A stretch of 64,000 nt of DNA. It comes from Enterobacter sp. Cy-643 (GTDB taxonomy: Bacteria; Pseudomonadota; Gammaproteobacteria; Enterobacterales; Enterobacteriaceae). The notes beneath the pieces were generated by a model. It was given only the letters and a program-made list of their open reading frames with translations. It made no database searches and had not been told where the DNA came from. Below, in pieces: positions 48,655-57,122 of this stretch. The position numbers and the translations under genes are program-made. Every line of letters begins with the position of its first letter. Positions within the stretch are counted from its first letter, which is position 1. Location: contig NZ_VWWV01000001.1 of NCBI RefSeq assembly GCF_011752815.1, positions 496,001 through 560,000 of the forward strand, read 5' to 3'.

Positions 48655-49956
48655 TCAGGTGCGTTTTGTGCGGCGTTCGGCGATAAACGCCACCAGGAAC
48701 ACCGCGCCGATCAGATCAAAAAAGCCCATGGCGATAAACAGCGGGTTGAAGCCAATCTTGTCGGCGGTCACGCCGATGACCAGGGAGAAGATAAAGCTGG
48801 CAATCCAGGCCGCCGAACCGCGCATGCCGTTGACGGTGGCCATCTGGCCTTTATCAAACGAGTCCACCACCAGCGCGCTGAGCATGCAGGAGATAATCTG
48901 GTGCCCGAAGCCGCCGATGGAGATAAGCAGGATGGCAATCCAGGGATCTTTGGTGACGGCGACCAGCGCCAGAGAAAGCATCAGGAAAGCGCCGGTCACC
49001 GAACTCGCCACCACGGAATTGGTGCGCGAGCAGCCAAAAATACGGACGTAAACTTTGGTCAGATAGCCGCTGGCAATGCTGCCGATATCGGCAGCGAGGA
49101 ACGGCAGCCAGGCGAACATAGCAATCTGTTTGAGGTCCATGCCGCGTTCGTTAGCCAGATAAAGCGGAACCCAGAAGCTCAGCACCGCCCAGGCGGGCTC
49201 TGCCATAAAGGCCGGAATCGCAATGCCGTAAAAACGTTTATTTTTGGAGACGGTTTTCAGGGCGGTGAAAAACGGCAGTTTCACGGCGGGCGGCTCGTTA
49301 TCCTGCTTGATAAACGCCAGCTCTTCCTTGCTCAGGTTCGGGTGCTGCTCCGGGTTGTGGTAAAACAGCCACCACAGTACGACCCATCCCAGCGCCAGCG
49401 CGCCGCTGAACATAAACGCACCCTGCCAGCCAAAAAAACTGTGGGCAAAATAGATAATCGGCGGAGCCAGCATTGCGCCGATGGAAAAGCCCACTCCTGC
49501 CCAGCCTGCGGCAATCGGGCGCTCTTTTTTCGGGAACCATTCTCCCAGCGTTTTGGCGTTGGCGGGCGTAGCTGCGGCCTCGGCTCCGCCCATCATAAAG
49601 CGCAAAATTGCCAGCTGTAGCCAGCTTCCTGCGCCGGCATGGAGCATGCACATCACCGCCCAGATGCTGGCGCAGATCAGAAAGCCGATTTTCAGACCAA
49701 TCACGTCTATCAGCCAGCCGCAGAGGGGCTGGAACAGGGTATAGGCCAGCTGAAAAGCGCCGACTATCCAGGAGTATTGCTCGGTGGTAATCCCGAGAGA
49801 CGTTTTCAGCTCAGGCGCCAGGATCCCCAGCGCATTACGCGTGATGTAGTTCACGGTAACGCCAAGTAAGAACAGAACCAGAACCCACCAGCGCAGATGC
49901 CGGAAAACGCGTCCTGTCTTAACGGCGGTTATCGGTTGGTCGATGCCATGACTCAT
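48655..49956 (-). CDS. MFS transporter, ACS family (ExuT/hexuronate-like)
   Basis: A 433-aa transporter with about twelve helices. It has the family start region VTVNYITRNALGILAPELKTSLGITTEQYSWIVGAFQLAY (quoted in parts: NYITRNALGILAPEL; EQYSWIVGAFQLAY) and the loop GWLIDVIGLKIGF. Members of the anion:cation symporter family usually carry acidic sugars such as hexuronates or aldonates. It is upstream of the GH31 gene in the same operon. The start at 49956 precedes a hydrophilic N-tail and has GGTGGAGTG bases upstream. Substrate unknown. Confidence 0.85.
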   Translation of the reverse strand: MSHGIDQPITAVKTGRVFRHLRWWVLVLFLLGVTVNYITRNALGILAPELKTSLGITTEQYSWIVGAFQLAYTLFQPLCGWLIDVIGLKIGFLICASIWAVMCMLHAGAGSWLQLAILRFMMGGAEAAATPANAKTLGEWFPKKERPIAAGWAGVGFSIGAMLAPPIIYFAHSFFGWQGAFMFSGALALGWVVLWWLFYHNPEQHPNLSKEELAFIKQDNEPPAVKLPFFTALKTVSKNKRFYGIAIPAFMAEPAWAVLSFWVPLYLANERGMDLKQIAMFAWLPFLAADIGSIASGYLTKVYVRIFGCSRTNSVVASSVTGAFLMLSLALVAVTKDPWIAILLISIGGFGHQIISCMLSALVVDSFDKGQMATVNGMRGSAAWIASFIFSLVIGVTADKIGFNPLFIAMGFFDLIGAVFLVAFIAERRTKRT

Positions 49957-50251
49957 AGTTCACTCCACCTTGTAGGGTAATAAGCAGAATTGGTATGCCA
50001 CTGTTTTTGGCGATGAATATGATTTAATTTATTGATTTATATGTTTTTAATTTGATTGTCTTTTTAATCGATAACTTTATTGGTCAACAAATCGGAGCGT
50101 AATTGAGTTATCAGCCAACCAATAGCGCAATTTCTGCAAATATTTTCACTACCTCGATCCGACGCGGAGAAATAACGCTAAATCTCCGGCACTATGGCGT
50201 ATCTGCAGCGATGAAAATTTTTTCATTTCACAAACGGGCGTCGATCACAAA
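49957..50251. promoter_or_regulatory. AT-rich divergent control region of the glycosidase locus
   Basis: 295 bases between divergent MFS and LacI starts, visibly richer in A+T than the flanking genes. It contains a near-palindrome TTAATCGATAAC (50064-50075) around ATCGAT and a dyad ATGAAAA-TT-TTTTCAT (50211-50226) just upstream of the LacI start. Either could be the regulator's operator. Confidence 0.5.
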
Positions 50252-51322
50252 ATGAGTAAAACGCTAAAAATCACCGAAATTGCCGCACAAACGGGGCTGT
50301 CGATAAGCACCGTTTCCCGCGTGCTGGCGGGCAAGGGGAACACCAGCGAATCGGCTCGTCAGCAGGTGCTGGCCTGCGCCAAAGCGAAGGGGGTATTGCA
50401 GGGCATTGCCGCCGGCAGATTATTGGTCAACAGTCTGGTGGTCTTTGCGCCTCGCCGGGCGTTTGATGAGCGGCTGGACGTTTTTTACTATCGGGTGATG
50501 CAGGGGATCGGCAAGGCGCTGGTGCCCCACGACGCCAGGCTGCGTTTCTGCGCGCTGGAAGAGAATGACAGCGATACCGGGCTGTTTCTCAGCAAGATGA
50601 ACGAGCCGGAAACCGAAGCGGCCATTCTGTTGGGGATTGATGATACGCATATTCACGATCTGGCGGCGGATCTGGGCAAGCCCTGCGTGTTAATCAACTG
50701 TCAGGATCGCAAAATGCGTCTTTCAGGCGTGGCGCCGGATCACCTGATGACCGGTCGCTTTGCCGCAAACTATCTGTTCGATATGGGGCATAAAGGGGTG
50801 CTGACGTTGATGTGCCTGCGTCGCTACACCATGGAACAGCGCCTGGCCGGCATTCGGGATGCGTGGGATTGCCGTAATTTGTCGTTTGATGAAACCCGGC
50901 ATTTGTTAATCGCCCAAAGCTTCGGTGCCAAAGAGAGTGAAGCTTTAATCAGCGGCTATTTGGCTGCTACGCCCCGGCCGGCGTGGCCAAGCGCGCTGCT
51001 AGTCGGCGGTGACTTTATGGCAGCAGGCGCCGTTAGCGCCCTACAAAAAGCAGGAGTGCGCGTGCCGCAGGACATGTCGGTGATGAGCATCGACGGCTTT
51101 AACCTGGCCGAAATTCATGATGTGCCTTTAACCTCGGTTCATGTTCCCAGGGATGAACTCGGTGAGGAGGCGGTTCAGCTGCTGCAGCGGCGCCTGATGC
51201 GCCCGGAAGCGCCGGTGGTGAATATTCTCCTGGCCGGTATGCTGAAGGTGCAGGCCTCAGTGCGGCGAATGGGAACGGGAAAAGGAGGCCCGGCGGTAAC
51301 CAGCGATAAACTCTACGACTGA
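50252..51322 (+). CDS. LacI-family transcriptional regulator of the glycosidase locus
   Basis: A 356-aa repressor-type protein. The N-terminal HTH LKITEIAAQTGLSISTVSRVLAGKGN is followed by the hinge and a type-1 periplasmic-binding effector domain (AILLGIDDTHIHDLAADLGKPCVLINCQ; MSIDGFNLAEIHDVPLTSVHVPRDELG). It is transcribed away from the MFS-GH31 operon, the usual layout of a local regulator. The hinge region (KGVLQGIAAGRLLVNSLVVF) is less canonical than in LacI/GalR. The effector is unknown. Confidence 0.87.
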   Translation: MSKTLKITEIAAQTGLSISTVSRVLAGKGNTSESARQQVLACAKAKGVLQGIAAGRLLVNSLVVFAPRRAFDERLDVFYYRVMQGIGKALVPHDARLRFCALEENDSDTGLFLSKMNEPETEAAILLGIDDTHIHDLAADLGKPCVLINCQDRKMRLSGVAPDHLMTGRFAANYLFDMGHKGVLTLMCLRRYTMEQRLAGIRDAWDCRNLSFDETRHLLIAQSFGAKESEALISGYLAATPRPAWPSALLVGGDFMAAGAVSALQKAGVRVPQDMSVMSIDGFNLAEIHDVPLTSVHVPRDELGEEAVQLLQRRLMRPEAPVVNILLAGMLKVQASVRRMGTGKGGPAVTSDKLYD

Positions 51323-51369
51323 GCAGAAAAAAAGCATAAATAAACCCTAAACAGCGCAGGCTCTTTGCC

Positions 51370-51404
51370 TTGCGCCCGACGTTTAAATCCCTACTATAGG
51401 CCGC
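51370..51404 (+). promoter_or_regulatory. Promoter of the M-box/mgtE transcript
   Basis: TTGCGC (51370-51375) and TACTAT (51392-51397) with 16-base spacing place a start near 51404, just before the riboswitch. Confidence 0.5.
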
Positions 51405-51407
51405 GGA

Positions 51408-51600
51408 AGACTTGCAGTATCTCGTTAGGCGAGGCTCCTGTACAAACATAGGTTGCTGATCTGACGACGTCGAGAGACGCCCAAGATTAGGACAGGTTAT
51501 ATCGAGCGAAGGTATAACCCCAGGTAACTTCCCCCGCTTTAGGGGATACGTTGTGCAGTGCTAAAACCGAGACATGGAGATAGCGTCAGCACTCTCATAT
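51408..51600 (+). ncRNA. M-box (ykoK-type) Mg2+ riboswitch
   Basis: The leader before the mgtE gene has the conserved M-box cores: CTCGTTAGGCGAGGCTCCTG (51421-51440), ACGACGTCGAGAGACGCC (51465-51482), GGACAGG (51490-51496) and CAGTGCTAAAACCGAGA (51556-51572), in the right order and spacing. The M-box folds around bound Mg2+ and turns down Mg2+ transporter genes when Mg2+ is plentiful. The gene that follows is an MgtE Mg2+ channel, supporting the call. A hairpin (51624-51644, ACTGTTT...AAAACAGT) beside the ribosome-binding site may be the expression platform. Boundaries are approximate. Confidence 0.88.
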
Positions 51601-51623
51601 CTTGCTTCGCCCCAGGATGAGGA

Positions 51624-51644
51624 CTGTTTATTTTTAAAACAGTA
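51624..51644 (+). promoter_or_regulatory. Hairpin next to mgtE ribosome-binding site (possible expression platform)
   Basis: ACTGTTT-ATTTTT-AAAACAGT lies 14 bases upstream of the mgtE ATG and abuts the CCGGGGAAAA Shine-Dalgarno stretch. It may switch the message downstream of the M-box. Confidence 0.4.
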
Positions 51645-51658
51645 ACCGGGGAAAAATC

Positions 51659-52705
51659 ATGACCTTTTCAACTAATACCTCAGCGCACTCCCGCGCTTCA
51701 CTGGCCGTGTCCGTCAAACTGCCATCCTCAGACTCACAAAACACCGTGCTGGCTTACCTGAGCCAGGATTACATCGCTTTACCGCCGGGCACTTCGGTGC
51801 AGGATGCGCAGGCGTTGTTCTGTTCGGGCATTAAAAATGAGCAGATCCCGTCGCAGATATTTGTGGTGGACGACGATGCTCATCTGTTTGGCCTCGTGCC
51901 GGTGAAATCGCTGCTGCAGGCCGACAAAGAGGCGCTACTCAGTGACCTGATGCGGCCCGTGGCGTTCTCATTAACGCCGGAAAAAACGCGGCATGAAGCC
52001 TGCGTGGACATTAAAAAGGCGGGCGCAAACTATATCCCTGTATTGAGCTACGGTAAGCTGAAAGGCGTGCTGGGCCCGCAGGAAATCGCTCAGCTGCTTG
52101 AGGACGAAAACACGCTCGACAGCCAGCTGCAGGGCGCATCGTCGCCGCTGGAAACCCCCTATCTGCAAAGCAGCGTCTTTACGCTGTGGCGTAAAAGATC
52201 GGTCTGGCTGCTGCTGCTGTTTGTGGCCGAGGCTTACACCAGCTCGGTGATTAAATCGTTTGAAGATCAGCTTGAAGCCGCGATTGCGCTGGCATTCTTT
52301 ATCCCGCTACTGATAGGCACCGGCGGCAATACCGGCACACAAATTACCTCGACGCTGGTCAGGGCGATGGCGCTCGGCGAAGTGGGGCTAAAGGATTTGG
52401 GCGCTATTTTGCGCAAGGAGATTTCGGCTTCGGTGCTCATTGCCTTAACCATTGGCACCGCCGGGTTTATTCGGGCCTGGATGCTGGGCGTGGGTATGGA
52501 AGTGATGATGGTGGTCAGCCTGACGCTCATCGCCATCACCGTCTGGAGCGCGATTGTTTCATCCATTATTCCGATGCTGCTGCGTAAGGTGAATATCGAT
52601 CCGGCCGTGGTGTCGGCGCCGTTTATCACGACCTTAATCGACGGAACCGGGCTGCTGATTTACTTCGAAATCGCCAAAGTGATGCTCACCGATCTGGCGG
52701 TCTAA
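51659..52705 (+). CDS. MgtE-family Mg2+ channel/transporter lacking the N domain
   Basis: A 348-aa protein with two CBS domains (about 62-170: QIFVVDDDAHLFGLVPVKSLL and YIPVLSYGKLKGVLGPQEIAQLL) and the five-helix MgtE membrane domain from about 178. Pore-region motifs LIGTGGNTGTQITSTLVRAMALGE and DPAVVSAPFITTLIDGTGLLIYF, including the conserved Asp of the selectivity region, are present. The N-terminal superhelical domain of canonical (about 450 aa) MgtE is replaced by only about 50 polar residues, so Mg2+ gating may rely on CBS alone. An M-box upstream strongly supports Mg2+ import. Absent from K-12. Confidence 0.88.
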   Translation: MTFSTNTSAHSRASLAVSVKLPSSDSQNTVLAYLSQDYIALPPGTSVQDAQALFCSGIKNEQIPSQIFVVDDDAHLFGLVPVKSLLQADKEALLSDLMRPVAFSLTPEKTRHEACVDIKKAGANYIPVLSYGKLKGVLGPQEIAQLLEDENTLDSQLQGASSPLETPYLQSSVFTLWRKRSVWLLLLFVAEAYTSSVIKSFEDQLEAAIALAFFIPLLIGTGGNTGTQITSTLVRAMALGEVGLKDLGAILRKEISASVLIALTIGTAGFIRAWMLGVGMEVMMVVSLTLIAITVWSAIVSSIIPMLLRKVNIDPAVVSAPFITTLIDGTGLLIYFEIAKVMLTDLAV

Positions 52706-52740
52706 AAATCACGGGGATAGCAATATCCCCGTTTATGTTT
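52706..52740. terminator. Bidirectional terminator between mgtE and moeB
   Basis: Perfect 9-bp stem ACGGGGATA / TATCCCCGT with a 4-base loop, A-rich on the left and T-rich on the right. It serves both convergent genes. Confidence 0.75.
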
Positions 52741-53487
52741 CTATCCGCAAACTTCGCACTGCGGGTTACGCGCCAGCTTCATCTCTCTGAACTGGCAGGA
52801 CATGGCGTCGTAAAGCACAATCTTCCCGGTCGCCGGGGTGCCGTAGTTTGCCAGCAGCTTGATGGCCTCCATGGCTTCCAGCGAGCCGATAATCCCCACC
52901 AGCGGCGCCATAACGCCAGCCTCCACGCAGCTCAGCGTACTTTCGCCAAACAGACGGCTCAGGCAGCGGTAGCAAGGTTCATCATCCCGATAGGTGAAGA
53001 CGCTAATCTGGCCTTCCATGCGAATGGCCGCCCCGGACACCAGCGGGATCTTATGCTGATGGCAGCCGCGATTGAGCTGGTTGCGTATTGCCACGTTATC
53101 CGTGCAGTCCAGCACCACATCGTGGCGGGCGATTAGCCCGGAAAGCTGAGGGTATTCGAGCATCGCATTGACGGTGTCGAGTTGGATATGCGGATTCATC
53201 GCCGCCAGCGAATCCCGCGCGGAATCCACCTTCGGTTTGCCAATTGTGGCATCGCTGTGCAGCGTTTGCCGCTGGAGGTTTGAGAGCGAAACGGTATCGA
53301 AATCGAGCAGCGTGAGCTGGCCCACGCCCGCGGCCGCCAGATACTGTGCCGCCGCGCAGCCCAGCCCGCCCAGTCCGACGATGAGCACTCGCGAAGCTTT
53401 CAGCTTTTCCTGGCCCTCAAAGTCAAAGCCGCGCAGCACAATCTGGCGGTTGTAGCGCAGCATTTCCTCGTCGCTAAGCTCGATCAT
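52741..53487 (-). CDS. moeB: Molybdopterin-synthase adenylyltransferase MoeB
   Basis: E1-like enzyme, 248 aa, that adenylates the C-terminus of MoaD so it can receive sulfur for molybdopterin. The ATP-binding GLGGLGCAAAQYLAAAGVG is at about residues 37-55, and zinc cysteines are in CYRCLS and the C-terminal CEVCG. The start at 53487 (MIELSDEEMLRYNRQ) aligns with E. coli MoeB and lies one base after the moeA stop. A frame starting 48 bases earlier would overlap moeA and is not used. It is the second gene of moeAB. Confidence 0.96.
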   Translation of the reverse strand: MIELSDEEMLRYNRQIVLRGFDFEGQEKLKASRVLIVGLGGLGCAAAQYLAAAGVGQLTLLDFDTVSLSNLQRQTLHSDATIGKPKVDSARDSLAAMNPHIQLDTVNAMLEYPQLSGLIARHDVVLDCTDNVAIRNQLNRGCHQHKIPLVSGAAIRMEGQISVFTYRDDEPCYRCLSRLFGESTLSCVEAGVMAPLVGIIGSLEAMEAIKLLANYGTPATGKIVLYDAMSCQFREMKLARNPQCEVCG

Positions 53488-53488
53488 T

Positions 53489-54721
53489 TCAGCCTCCGAA
53501 CAGCGGATTAAACGGTTCGACCTCAACCCATTCACCGGCCTCTACGTTGCCGCGTTCGCGCTCCAGCACCACAAAACAGTTGGCCTGGCTAAAGGAGCTG
53601 AAAATATGCGATCCCTGATGTCCGGTGCTTAACACCTCCAGATCACCCTGTTCATTGCGGCGCAGAATGCCGCGCTGGAAGTCGAGGCGGCCAGGGGATT
53701 TCTTCAGCTTGCCGACGGTGCGAACGCGCATGCGCGGCGGCAGAGGGCTGGCGATTTGCCCACTTAGCTTCGCCAGCAGCGGCTGCACGAGCTGATAAAA
53801 CGTCAGGGCGGCGGAAACCGGGTTGCCCGGCAGACCGCAGAACCAGCTGTTTTTCAGGCGTCCAAAGGCAAACGGCTTACCGGGTTTGATAGCCAGCTTC
53901 CAGAAGCCCACCTCACCCAGCTCTTCGAGAATTTGTTTGGTGTAATCGGCTTCGCCTACGGAAACGCCGCCGCTGCTTATCACCACATCCGCCCGGCTGT
54001 CCGCTTCGTTAAACACCGCGCGAAGGGCCGCCTGGTCGTCCCGAACGATGCCGAGATCAATCACTTCGCAGCCCAGCTGCTCCAGCATGATATGCACCGC
54101 CAGGCGGTTGGTATCGTAGATTTGGCCTTCGGCCAGAGGCTGACCCGGAAGCTGAAGTTCGTCGCCGGTGGAGAACACCGCCGCACGTACTCTGCGGTAG
54201 ACCTTAACTTCCGGGATGCCCAGAGAGGCAATCAGCGGCAGTTCGGCGGCGGTCAGCTTCACGCCTGCGGCCAGTACGCTGGCGCCCTGATGGATATCCT
54301 CGCCGCGACGGCGAATATTCTGGCCGTTCTTTACGGCGGCGTTAAAACGCACGCCGCTTTCGGTGACTTCCGTCTCTTCCTGCATCACAACGGCTTCAGC
54401 TCCGGCAGGGATCGGCGCGCCGGTCATGATGCGCACGCAGGTGCCCGCTGGCCATTCACCGCTAAAAGGTTGTCCGGCAAACGCTTTCCCGGCGACGGGC
54501 AGCGCGCCCCCGGCTTTGATATCCGTCAGCCGCACCGCGTAGCCGTCCATCGCTGAGTTATCAAAACCGGGGACATCCAGCGGCGAGATCACCGGGGCTG
54601 CCGTGACGCGGCCCGTGGCCAGCAGCAGCGGCAGGGTTTCTGTTTCGGACAGCGGATGAATACGGGACAGCATCTGTTCAAGTGCGGTTTCAAGCGGGAT
54701 CAGCCCGGCGGTAAATTCCAT
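53489..54721 (-). CDS. moeA: Molybdopterin molybdenumtransferase MoeA
   Basis: A 410-aa enzyme that inserts molybdate into adenylated molybdopterin in Moco synthesis. Conserved segments are [16 protein letters not shown] (N-terminal), [16 protein letters not shown], the MoaB-like domain with [17 protein letters not shown], and [16 protein letters not shown]. Length and sequence follow E. coli MoeA. It is the first gene of moeAB. In K-12 the divergent neighbour is iaaA; here an autotransporter gene lies between. Confidence 0.96.
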   Translation of the reverse strand: MEFTAGLIPLETALEQMLSRIHPLSETETLPLLLATGRVTAAPVISPLDVPGFDNSAMDGYAVRLTDIKAGGALPVAGKAFAGQPFSGEWPAGTCVRIMTGAPIPAGAEAVVMQEETEVTESGVRFNAAVKNGQNIRRRGEDIHQGASVLAAGVKLTAAELPLIASLGIPEVKVYRRVRAAVFSTGDELQLPGQPLAEGQIYDTNRLAVHIMLEQLGCEVIDLGIVRDDQAALRAVFNEADSRADVVISSGGVSVGEADYTKQILEELGEVGFWKLAIKPGKPFAFGRLKNSWFCGLPGNPVSAALTFYQLVQPLLAKLSGQIASPLPPRMRVRTVGKLKKSPGRLDFQRGILRRNEQGDLEVLSTGHQGSHIFSSFSQANCFVVLERERGNVEAGEWVEVEPFNPLFGG

Positions 54722-54931
54722 TCATGACTCCTGGGGCAGGGGCAAAATAAGGGCCTAGTATGGCAGAAAACGCCGCCTGACGGCATGCCCGGGATCGGTA
54801 AAAACCTTTCAGGCGTGGTCGGACATGCGTTACATCACGTTGTCACGTTTCTTCTTTACGCTCGACCTGCGCGTCAACCGCCATTGGCTATAGTCATTGT
54901 GGCTAATAAAAAACCTTGCAAGGAAGAACTG

Positions 54932-56908
54932 ATGATAAGCAAACAAAAAGCATTCAAATTCAGTATGCTGGCCGCCGCTGTGGGCTTCACCTCATCTGCA
55001 TTTGCCTTTGACTCCCTCACCGTTTTTGGCGACAGCCTCAGCGATACCGGCAACAACGGGCGGTGGACCTGGAACAGTAGCCAGAACAAGCTCTATGACG
55101 AGCAGCTCGCCGCACATTATGGCCTGACGCTGACGCCTTCCCGCGAAGGTGGGAGCAACTATGCCGCAGGCGGGGGCACCGCTGTGCCCGCGCTTAATCC
55201 GGCCGATAATACGCAAAGCCAGGTTCAGCGCTACCTGAGCCAGACCGGCGGGCGGGCGGATGGCAACGGCTTATACATTCACTGGATTGGTGGCAACGAT
55301 CTTGCCGCCGCGGCCACTCAGCCGGCGCTGGCGCAGGGGATCGCGGCCAACAGCGCAGCCAACGCTGCCGCTCAGGTGGGGGCTTTGCTTGATGCGGGCG
55401 CCGGGCTGGTGGTGGTGCCGAACGTTCCGAATATCGGCGCCACACCAACGCTAATGGAACTGGTACTCAGCGCCGGGCTGGGCGCGGCGGCCACGCCTGC
55501 GATTCAGGCTGCCTATGCGTCTTTGGATGCGGCACAAACGCCCGATCTGGCGAGTCGTCAGCAGGCGATTCATCAGGCGCTGCAGGCGGCGGCTGCCGTT
55601 GTCAGTGCCAATCCGCTTGTTCAGCAAGGGGTCGCCGCGCAGCTGATAGCCGCCTACGATCGGGCCGTGCAGCAGGCCGCGTTGCTTACCACGTTCTACA
55701 ACAGCGCCGAAGATCAGGCCCTGTTGCAGCACGGGGGGAATATCGCCCGGGCGGATATCAACGGCGTCTTCCAGGAGATTCTGGCTAACCCTCAGGCCTT
55801 CGGTCTGACAAACACCGCCGGGATGGCCTGCCCGCCGGGCGTGGCGGCGACCGACTGCACCAGCTCTACGCCGGGATTTAACGCCGCGCAGGATTATCTG
55901 TTTGCCGATCATTTCCACCCGAGCCCGCAGGTTCACAGCATCATTGCCCAGTACATTGAGTCGATTATCGTCGCGCCCGTCCAGGTCACTCGCCTGAACC
56001 AGGGCACGCAGGCAATGGTGCGCGGCAGCCGGGCCACGCTCGACAGCCGCTATCAGCAGCTGCGCCAGGGCGATAACGCCGCAGGTTCGCTGGGCGTGTT
56101 TGGCGGCTACAGCGGCGGCTACCAGCGGTACAGCGGCAATCGCGAAACCGGTGATGGTAAAGGTAACACCAATAACCTGACCGTCGGCCTCGACTATCAG
56201 CTGAACGAAAACGTGGTGCTGGGCGGGCTGATCGCCGGTTCGCTGGACAATCAGCGCCCGGACGACGGCTACCGCTACGATACCCGAGGTTTTCAGGCGG
56301 CGCTCTTTGGCCAGCTTCGCGCGGGCCAGGCCTGGCTGAACGGGGACGTGCATTATCTCTCTGCCGACTTCACCAATATTCAGCGCGATATCACCCTGGG
56401 GCAGCTTACCCGCACGGAAAAAGGCGACACAGACGGCAGGCTGTATGGCGCGCGATTGACGGCTGGCTACGATATCCCCGTCACGACCTGGCTAACCACG
56501 GGGCCGGTGCTGCAGTACGCCTGGGATTACAGCCACGTAAACGGCTACAGCGAAACCGGCAGCAGCAGCACGGCTATGCGTTTCGGCGACCAGAACGGCC
56601 ATTCGCAAATCGGCAGCGCGGGCTGGCGCGTGGACACGAAGCTGGGCGTCATTAATCCCTGGGCGCAGGCAAGCTATCGCCATCAGTTCGGCGATGACAG
56701 CTATCGGGCGAACGGCGGCCTAAAATCCACGGCGCTGACCTTCAGCCGCAGTGGTGAACAGCTGGATAAAAACTGGGCCGATATCGCCATCGGGGCAGAT
56801 ATGCCGCTCTCAAATACCGTGTCCGCATTCGCGGCGGTGGCACAAACGGCAGGCTTAAGCGACGGGAACCAGACCAGCTACAACGTGGGGATCAGCGCGA
56901 AGTTCTAA
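54932..56908 (+). CDS. GDSL esterase/lipase autotransporter (EstA/ApeE-like)
   Basis: A 658-aa autotransporter. The signal peptide is MISKQKAFKFSMLAAAVGFTS with cleavage near AFA (residue 25). The passenger is a GDSL (SGNH) hydrolase: block I FGDSLSDTGN with nucleophile Ser35; block II GGSNYAAGGG; block III WIGGND with Asn122; block V DHFHP with Asp326/His329. The only Cys pair (300, 309) could form a small disulfide. The C-terminal beta-barrel (about 390-658) ends in SAKF with a terminal Phe. The family hydrolyses lipid or ester substrates at the cell surface; the true substrate is unknown. The start at 54932 follows GGAAGAAC. It is inserted between moeA and iaaA relative to K-12. Flanked by a terminator. 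Confidence 0.9.
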   Translation: MISKQKAFKFSMLAAAVGFTSSAFAFDSLTVFGDSLSDTGNNGRWTWNSSQNKLYDEQLAAHYGLTLTPSREGGSNYAAGGGTAVPALNPADNTQSQVQRYLSQTGGRADGNGLYIHWIGGNDLAAAATQPALAQGIAANSAANAAAQVGALLDAGAGLVVVPNVPNIGATPTLMELVLSAGLGAAATPAIQAAYASLDAAQTPDLASRQQAIHQALQAAAAVVSANPLVQQGVAAQLIAAYDRAVQQAALLTTFYNSAEDQALLQHGGNIARADINGVFQEILANPQAFGLTNTAGMACPPGVAATDCTSSTPGFNAAQDYLFADHFHPSPQVHSIIAQYIESIIVAPVQVTRLNQGTQAMVRGSRATLDSRYQQLRQGDNAAGSLGVFGGYSGGYQRYSGNRETGDGKGNTNNLTVGLDYQLNENVVLGGLIAGSLDNQRPDDGYRYDTRGFQAALFGQLRAGQAWLNGDVHYLSADFTNIQRDITLGQLTRTEKGDTDGRLYGARLTAGYDIPVTTWLTTGPVLQYAWDYSHVNGYSETGSSSTAMRFGDQNGHSQIGSAGWRVDTKLGVINPWAQASYRHQFGDDSYRANGGLKSTALTFSRSGEQLDKNWADIAIGADMPLSNTVSAFAAVAQTAGLSDGNQTSYNVGISAKF

Positions 56909-56927
56909 GATTTTGTTATTACCAAAG

Positions 56928-56966
56928 AAATAGCGGCTTTGGTGTGATTGGCCGCTATTTCTCCTT
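56928..56966 (+). terminator. Probable terminator of the autotransporter gene
   Basis: Perfect 10-bp stem AAATAGCGGC / GCCGCTATTT with a 13-base loop, then a pyrimidine-rich tail (CTCCTTCC). The T run is weak. Confidence 0.6.
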
Positions 56967-57122
56967 CCCGCCGGGGCGGCAAAAGGCTCATAGAGTAAAG
57001 TCAATTTTCTTTACAACACTTTTACGTCTTTCTATATTCAAAAATCGTATCAATGTTTGGCAACGATTCTGATATTTATAGAAAAAACGCTGCCGGATAT
57101 CACTTTCTACAGGCAATGCCGA

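Noticed and set aside
47975-49051. 358-codon plus-strand frame opposite the GH31 and MFS genes
   Set aside because: It crosses two real genes on the other strand and has no domain or ribosome-binding site.
51340-51658. yybP-ykoY (Mn2+) riboswitch as identity of the mgtE leader
   Set aside because: The conserved blocks (GAGGCTCCT, GTCGAGAGACGCC, GTGCTAAA) are those of the M-box, and the gene behind is MgtE rather than an Mn2+ exporter.
55451-56353. 300-codon minus-strand frame opposite the autotransporter passenger
   Set aside because: Antisense to a complete autotransporter with all catalytic motifs; no family resemblance.
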